Program-made: the position numbers and the translations under genes
DNA from: Siphonodentalium dalli
Lineage: Eukaryota > Mollusca > Scaphopoda > Gadilida > Siphonodentaliidae
NCBI GenBank assembly: GCA_032622095.1
Contig: CP136069.1
Location: 199,611,239 to 199,675,238 of the forward strand
Direction: 5' to 3'
DNA length: 64,000 bases
The notes under the pieces: generated by a model
Database searches by the model: none
What the model saw: the letters and a program-made list of their open reading frames with translations, nothing else
What the model was told of the DNA's origin: nothing
Part shown: positions 58,921-64,000 of the stretch, piece by piece
Position numbering within the stretch: the stretch's first letter is position 1
Layout: every line of letters begins with the position of its first letter

Positions 58921-59346
58921 CAAGCCGTAGGCCACCAATAGCAATATATTGAAACCACATAGGGGAGCAATCGAATATCGACCCTTTACGTGTCTACCCA
59001 GGTCTACTGGTGGGTCATCTTGACCAAAGTACGTCATTTTGAATGACTGCGAGTGTAATTAACCGAATTATCCAGAATGAAATAACATATGCTTGAGCCA
59101 CCATTGACACGGTGGAAATATTGAATAACAATTGTTCAGTAGATACAACTAAAGTCACCCTTGCCTTCTTCAAGCAGACATGATTCCAATAGTTAGAAAC
59201 AGTTTATAACGAACATCGGTCCAAATAACACAAAGCCCGTGGTTATCCAGAGGTCTGATGTCACGATGTTGCAGGATAAGAGCAGGAAGAATGGTTTGAG
59301 GCTTCCTAACTCGGAATCACATCCCAGAGCGACAATGGACCATGAA
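58921..59346. other. No recognised feature
   Basis: Unique-looking sequence; no frame, repeat or element end was recognised. Confidence 0.4.
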
Positions 59347-59803
59347 GACGTTGGTTACAATACACCAAATACAAATTAGTAGAGTGATTTCCCCTGGCAC
59401 CCCCAAGCTAGGATCAGCATAAAAAAAATTCTGGCAGCTGAATGGTCAATGATACATGGATGAAAAGTGCACGAAAAAATGCACAAATGTGTTTCCCGTC
59501 GAGAAACATCAAATATAGCCACATGGTGAACGGTTATGGCTGTGCAAATGGCGAATAATTTATGGGAGGTGTTTTTTTCTATGTCATTTTTTTCTCAATT
59601 TTAAGGGTAGTGTGACGTTTGTCAAGTGCAGTGTGATCCAGCACGTTTACAAGTACTTTTGGGCACATTTCCGTGTGTCTAAAAGGACGTTCTTTAATTT
59701 TAATTACTCGTGCAGGGTCAACCATTTCCTGCGAATACAGGCCAGCGGGATTTGTTAACACTGAGGCCTATGTAAATCATTTGGTGTATTGTAACCCGTT
59801 GAC
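59347..59803. mobile_element. MITE candidate with GGTTACAATACACCAAAT ends
   Basis: GACGTTGGTTACAATACACC (59347 on) is mirrored by 'atttggtgtattgtaacccgttgac' (59779-59803). The interior is about 410 bp with no real frame. Arms are about 24 bp; a target duplication was not found. Confidence 0.6.
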
Positions 59804-60367
59804 AGCAGCATCCTGAAATGAGAATCCCTGGGACCAGAATACGAACATAAAACATGATGTAACATACAATAATACATGAACCACTAAAAACTCCTATTGA
59901 CAACCTGGTTTAATAGGTGGCGTAAACGGCGTGTTTGTTTAAACATATTTTATTTGTTCATAAATTAAATTAGTTTATGACAAAAGGGATTGGAGGACAA
60001 GTGCTAAATCACTTAGAATACCCTCCTCTCCCTAGTATAATACACTGACAAATTTTATGACACTAAAGACGAACAAAACACAAGGTATATTATATACATA
60101 CATATAATGAAAAATATAAGTAAATAAACAGAATGGCGATTGCGGAGGAGAATTGGAGGTTCGGTTTACAGTGGAGAGATGGATAGTGTGAGTATGCTTC
60201 ATCAACCCGTCGGTGATCATTCCCTTGCAACAAGTAAACATACGATAGTACAGGCATATATCAATTATTGAGTGCATAACTGGGATATATTGTACATAGG
60301 AAACAAGGTACAAACTTAGAATATTATATTATAAGTAGATTTGGTGTAGAATGGCATGGTTAAAGTG
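59804..60367. other. Probable 3' UTR of the LINE, plus flank
   Basis: The region lies downstream of the minus-strand LINE stop (60368). Near 59935-59965 the minus strand reads 'gaacAAATAAAatatgtttaaac', a possible polyadenylation signal and 3' end of the retrotransposon. Confidence 0.4.
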
Positions 60368-61348
60368 TTAGGTTCTCTCAAAACGGCCGGAATCTCTAAT
60401 ATACGAGTGTACAGCCTTAAAGATATCACTATTCTCAGTATAAGTTAGTTCGGGTTTCCCATAAAGAAGTATGTCTACAGAGTTAATATTATGTTGCATA
60501 AGATTATTATTGAGTTTTTGCCGAGATTCCGCATAATGGTTACATTCAAAGAAAAAATGGTTAGCATTTTCATCCCGGAAGCCACAAGAGCATGTTGCGG
60601 AATCTGAGATATGATTACGTAATTTATCGGATTGTAGGGCACTACATTTACATCGAAGTTGCGTGTGAATAATATTATAATAACGACTCCCATTTGTGAA
60701 ATACAAAGGTGGCTTCAGCCTTGTCCCCGCGTAGTGCATATGTTTCAATTGCTTCACGAATTCATCATGGGCAAGATTGCGAATAGTTAATTTAATGGAG
60801 TTCCATTCCTTTGTACAGGCAGGGATAAAAGTGGATTTTAACCTTGCAGAGTCACAGCGAATGATAATGAAATCAGAAGCATATATTGATTCTCGATCGG
60901 TCCTGTCTCTGAAACGTTCGGGCAGGATTGTGCTTAAGTAACGAGGTGCATTATTATTTATTATCTTGTGAAGGGTGGATAACCGTTTAACAGTTCTTCT
61001 GTCCTCTAGACTATCCCAGCCTATCTCAGTCATTAATCTGACATCTGATACAGAACGAGTGCAACCCGTCACGATTATGGCTGCATCTAACTGAATATCA
61101 TTAAGGTTTTTTTTAAGGAGGTAATTCGGAGCTCCAAACCACACTGGGCTTGCATATTCGAGAAGCGGTCTCACGTATGTCAAGTACATTGTTTCTAAAG
61201 TCTTTCTGCTTAGTATGCATTTAAGTTTCCTTATTTGGGACAATCTCGCATTAGCACGTTTACACGTGTTGTCAATACACATATTCCATTTGAGATCGAT
61301 CTCTGCAGGTCAATGCCTAAATGCTTGTGATTTTCGGTGTATTCCAGG
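60368..61348 (-). pseudogene. LINE reverse transcriptase, 3' part (split gene)
   Basis: C-terminal half of a jockey-superfamily-like LINE ORF2. Just after the insertion point the frame reads EYTENHKHLGIDL, then shifts near 61296-61310 into EIDLKWNMCIDNTCKRANAR. The 304-residue open frame (60368-61282) continues with LETMYLTYVRPLLEYASPVW, the usual post-RT region, and a zinc-binding motif C231-x-C233 ... H242-x4-C247 (CSCG ... HFFFEC) near the end. In intact elements this part follows the RT domain and helps bind the RNA. It continues the RT part at 63249-64000, now separated by a 1.9 kb insertion. The frameshift and the insertion make it inactive. Confidence 0.85.
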
Positions 61349-63253
61349 GGCCTGTTTCATGAAGCAATGTCATAAGATTATCTTAAGATGGACTTAATCT
61401 AAGATCTAAGGTGGATCTTATGATGTAACTTTTCCGTTTCACAAAACAAGATTAAGTCCTACTTAAGTAGTAATTTAAGTTCGCGCGCTTTTAGACTGGC
61501 TCTCGACAATTTATTACAGCTATGCACAGAAAATGTTGGTTCTGTGCATGTTATACGCCTAGGTACAGTGTCTGGTGACAGATACTAGGGCGTGTCTAAG
61601 AATAATTATGATATTTTAATGCAAGGGCGATAATCAGTATAATGACTGGTGCATACTTAACTGCACGAGCGTGCTTTTTAACTGTGTTTTCGCGTCACAC
61701 CCCATCCACACATAGCTGCATGCTTCCAATGCCTATTTTATACAACGTAACGAGCTCAAATATTTTATTTCAGTTATTAAAGGGACTTATACATCGTAAC
61801 TCAGAATGTGAACCTTCACCCATATAACATGCGATTAAGGCGACGCGAGACATATGTTCGCTCCTTTCAATGCTGATATTAGGTTCTAATACATTATACG
61901 TCTTTGAAGCATCTATAATACCAGGAAACCGAATATGTCGCCACGAAGGCATACACATACAATACACCACAATGGAAGCACTGAGCTAAACGCTCTTTAT
62001 TGATTGCCAACATTCATGGAATACTAACACAAAACGCTCTTTATTTATATTGCAATAATGTGAATAGGACTTCATATCGTGCTCCAAATAGACTTATTTC
62101 CCATTTGAGACATACTTGTAGAAGCCATATATAAATGATGTTAATGCCATTTGCTCTGGTTCTGTTGACAAATGTGCTAAACGCCTGTTATAATTAACAA
62201 ACTGCGTATGAACTTCGAAAGTACGTTACGTTGAACGACATTCTGCATATATGTTTTAATAAAAACCAAATCAACGACTTCTAATAAAGAGCGTTTATAA
62301 TTAACAACACTTGAACAGACGGCCAGTTCACAGGCCCCTGGGGAAAATTACTAAAATACCAATATAGACTATACCACTGGTATAGTCTATATTGGTATTT
62401 TAGTAATTCCCCCAGGGGTCTGTGGGCCGGTTCACAGTGATATTATATGTTCTTTCGCGGATCGCGGTGTGCCCGCGCGGTCCGTATACTATATACATGC
62501 TATATATCTTTTTATTTCATAGTTAATAGATTATGATAATATACATAATAATAATAATAAAATAACACATATTATGTATTATTATCTTACCGATATATAT
62601 ACGGGGTACATATACAATACATTTTACAATCAAATTATAACATAATAATATACAAAGGCAAGTAAATAATAGTAATAATAGCTGACATAAGCATTTATAA
62701 AAAAAACTGAGTATAAATCATTCACTATTATCCTCGATGTGAAAATGTTCGGACTAATTGCCTCAACATGATTATTGTCTACAGTGCGATTGGGTGATTT
62801 GAATCGCAAATGATGTTCAACTCTATGTAAATATATGTTTTGTTACAGATATATAGTCCGGTCGTGGCGGTTTACAGTTAGCAGCGGACACCCCGCCAAT
62901 CTTGTAACCACTGGCCACGGCACTGCTATAGCTTACCAGTTGGTTATTAATTACTATCATTTCTGAAACACCCATCCGTGCTAGCAAGGTGTTATTCAGT
63001 TAAATGTGTTTATAATAATATATACATGAACTAGATCCCATCCACATTTCGGACCAACTGCGGATCAAAACGTAGGTCTTAACTTTAAGATTATCTTATG
63101 ACACCTCACACCAGTCTTAAAGTTAAGACCAAAGCTAAGACCATCTTAGGTTAAGACTTTGTTCGTGAAACGCACTTATGACTGGAGTCTGAACTTATGA
63201 CCATCTTAAGTCCCAACTATGTCATAAGTTGCCTTCATGAAACAGGGCCCAGG
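61344..63253. mobile_element. 1.9 kb inverted-repeat DNA element inserted in the LINE
   Basis: Ends GGCCTGTTTCATGAAG (61349 on) and CTTCATGAAACAGGGC (to 63248) form inverted repeats. Flanking CCAGG at 61344-61348 and 63249-63253 is the target duplication: removing the element and one CCAGG restores the LINE reading frame. The subterminal regions are rich in 'cttaag', 'cttatgac' and 'aagac' words in both orientations. The interior has a strong palindrome (62329-62425), an ATA microsatellite (near 62546) and three TAAAGAGCG words. No transposase frame is present, so the copy is non-autonomous. The superfamily cannot be named from the ends alone. Confidence 0.85.
62329..62425. repeat. Palindrome, ~48 bp arms
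   Basis: ATTACTAAAATACCAATATA with 'gactatacca' meets its complement at the centre near 62376. The outer arms include CCCCTGGGG and CACAG(G/A)CCCC with one or two mismatches. There is almost no loop, so a cruciform or hairpin is expected. Confidence 0.85.
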
Positions 63254-64000
63254 ACTTCACCATTGAATTTAACCACGGGCCTAGTATTTTCAGGGAAACT
63301 TCCAAAAAACATTAGATTGGTTTTTGATGGATTGAATTTCACCATCCATTGCCTCGACCAATTGCTCAGCTTAATCATATCATTATTCAGTGAAATTTCA
63401 AGTGTGTTTAGGTCAGAACTACTCTTCATTAGACAAGTGTCATCTGCGTAGAGACACGTTTTGGATTCCATACTATCGGCTATATCGTTAATGTAGAGCA
63501 AAAATAGGACAGGACCGATAACGGACCCCTGAGGCACTCCAGAATCTGAACAATCATACTTTGAGACGCAGGCGTTGACCCTAACCCTTTGTTGGCGATC
63601 GCTAAGATAACTCTTAAACCATAAAAGAAGTTTTCCTTTAATCCCATATTTTTCCATTTTGTGTAAAAGTCCGTCATGCCAAACTTTATCGAACGCTTTG
63701 GACACATCACAGAAAACCGCACAAGTGTTACATCCTTCATCTAGTGCTTCTGCTATACTATGAACTATTTCAATAAGCTGATATTCGGTACTATGTTTAG
63801 GAAGGAACCCAGACTGATAATCATACAACAAGTTATTTTCTTGTAAATGCTGAAGTAAATTATTATGGATAATTTTTTCTAATATTTTACCGGGAACGCT
63901 CAGAAGTGAAACTGGCCTATAATTATTTGGATCTTTTTGGTCACCTTTTTTGAATAGAGGTATAACATCCGCTTTTTTCCATTCATCTGGGAACTGACAA
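63249..64000 (-). pseudogene. LINE reverse transcriptase domain, partial, runs off the window
   Basis: Minus-strand frame open from the right edge to the insertion point, about 250 residues. It begins within QFPDEWKKADVIPLFKKGD and passes NNYRPVSLLSV and QSGFLPKHSTEYQL. It holds the RT catalytic motifs: CDVSKAFD (first Asp), SGVPQGSVIGP, and LYADDTCLM with the paired Asp; then SNWSRQWMVKFNPSKTNLMF. Counted from L at 63831, the Asp residues are 42 and 130/131. All catalytic residues are present, so this half is well kept. RT copies the element's RNA into DNA at the target site. It resembles jockey/CR1-type LINEs rather than RTE or R2. The upstream endonuclease lies outside the window. The gene is interrupted downstream by the element at 61349-63248. 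Confidence 0.9.

Noticed and set aside
1-64000. tRNA, rRNA or snRNA genes
   Set aside because: No cloverleaf with A and B boxes or recognisable rRNA/snRNA core was found by eye; a tRNAscan or Infernal run would be decisive.

Overview
The window looks like repeat-rich nuclear DNA from a marine mollusc, most likely a bivalve. This is inferred from the style of its repeats (165-175 bp core tandem repeats next to an ACGG microsatellite and a C-rich/G-rich hairpin, TTAA-flanked MITEs, microsatellite-linked units, GACC/GGTCA-rich 130 bp repeats), from spliced-gene signals and from decayed animal LINE reverse transcriptases. Nothing bacterial (operons, Shine-Dalgarno sites, CRISPR) was seen. The species cannot be named from sequence alone. 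Only one complete protein gene is convincing: a rhodopsin-like GPCR (44874-45926, minus). One internal exon of an unknown gene is possible at 5297-5535 (minus). Most other open frames are accidental.

Layout. 1-1540: two families of core tandem repeats. 1800-1960: a near-perfect 160 bp palindrome. 2171-4402: a non-autonomous hAT-like transposon with an 8 bp target duplication and a nested MITE. 5297-5535: exon candidate. 5678-7578: two piggyBac-like MITEs (TTAA duplications), the second carrying a third TTAA element inside it. 8069-9764: small tandem repeats and a terminal-inverted-repeat element with a foldback MITE inside. 10590-20330: a tandem segmental duplication (copy A 10590-15957, copy B 15958-20330). 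Each copy holds a 3' LINE relic, a palindromic AAAGAGCGG repeat field and Helitron-like units.

12945-39940 is dominated by the most interesting structure in the window. About 25 short non-autonomous Helitron-like units lie head to tail and abut directly: the CTAG 3' end of one touches the 5' T(C) end of the next, with a hairpin CCGCC(A/G)GTGGCGG 9 nt before each CTAG. Units left of 22.53 kb read on the minus strand and units right of it on the plus strand, so the array has one head-to-head switch point. Parts of it have been copied as exact multiples of whole units (2856 bp, about 1206 bp), and copy B of the segmental duplication lacks exactly one 884 bp unit. No Rep/helicase gene is present. 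Many units hold a 122 bp minisatellite that gives overlapping false ORFs on both strands.

39957-43970: 130 bp tandem repeats, a second partial copy of the 5.7 kb MITE and another piggyBac-like MITE with twin hairpins. 44874-45926: the GPCR, with a splice acceptor just before its ATG. 47080-47950: 3' part of a LINE. 48451-52640: AT-rich minisatellites, MITEs and dispersed repeats. 52844-58669: a 5.8 kb foldback element with arms of about 1.4 kb, flanked by 181 bp direct repeats that are nearly identical. 60368-64000: a LINE reverse-transcriptase gene on the minus strand, running off the right edge and split by a 1.9 kb inverted-repeat DNA element (61349-63248) with a clean CCAGG duplication.

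There is no pathway-like cooperation among genes here. The window is an archive of nested and tandem mobile DNA around one receptor gene. Boundaries were read by eye; similarities are visual estimates, not computed alignments.
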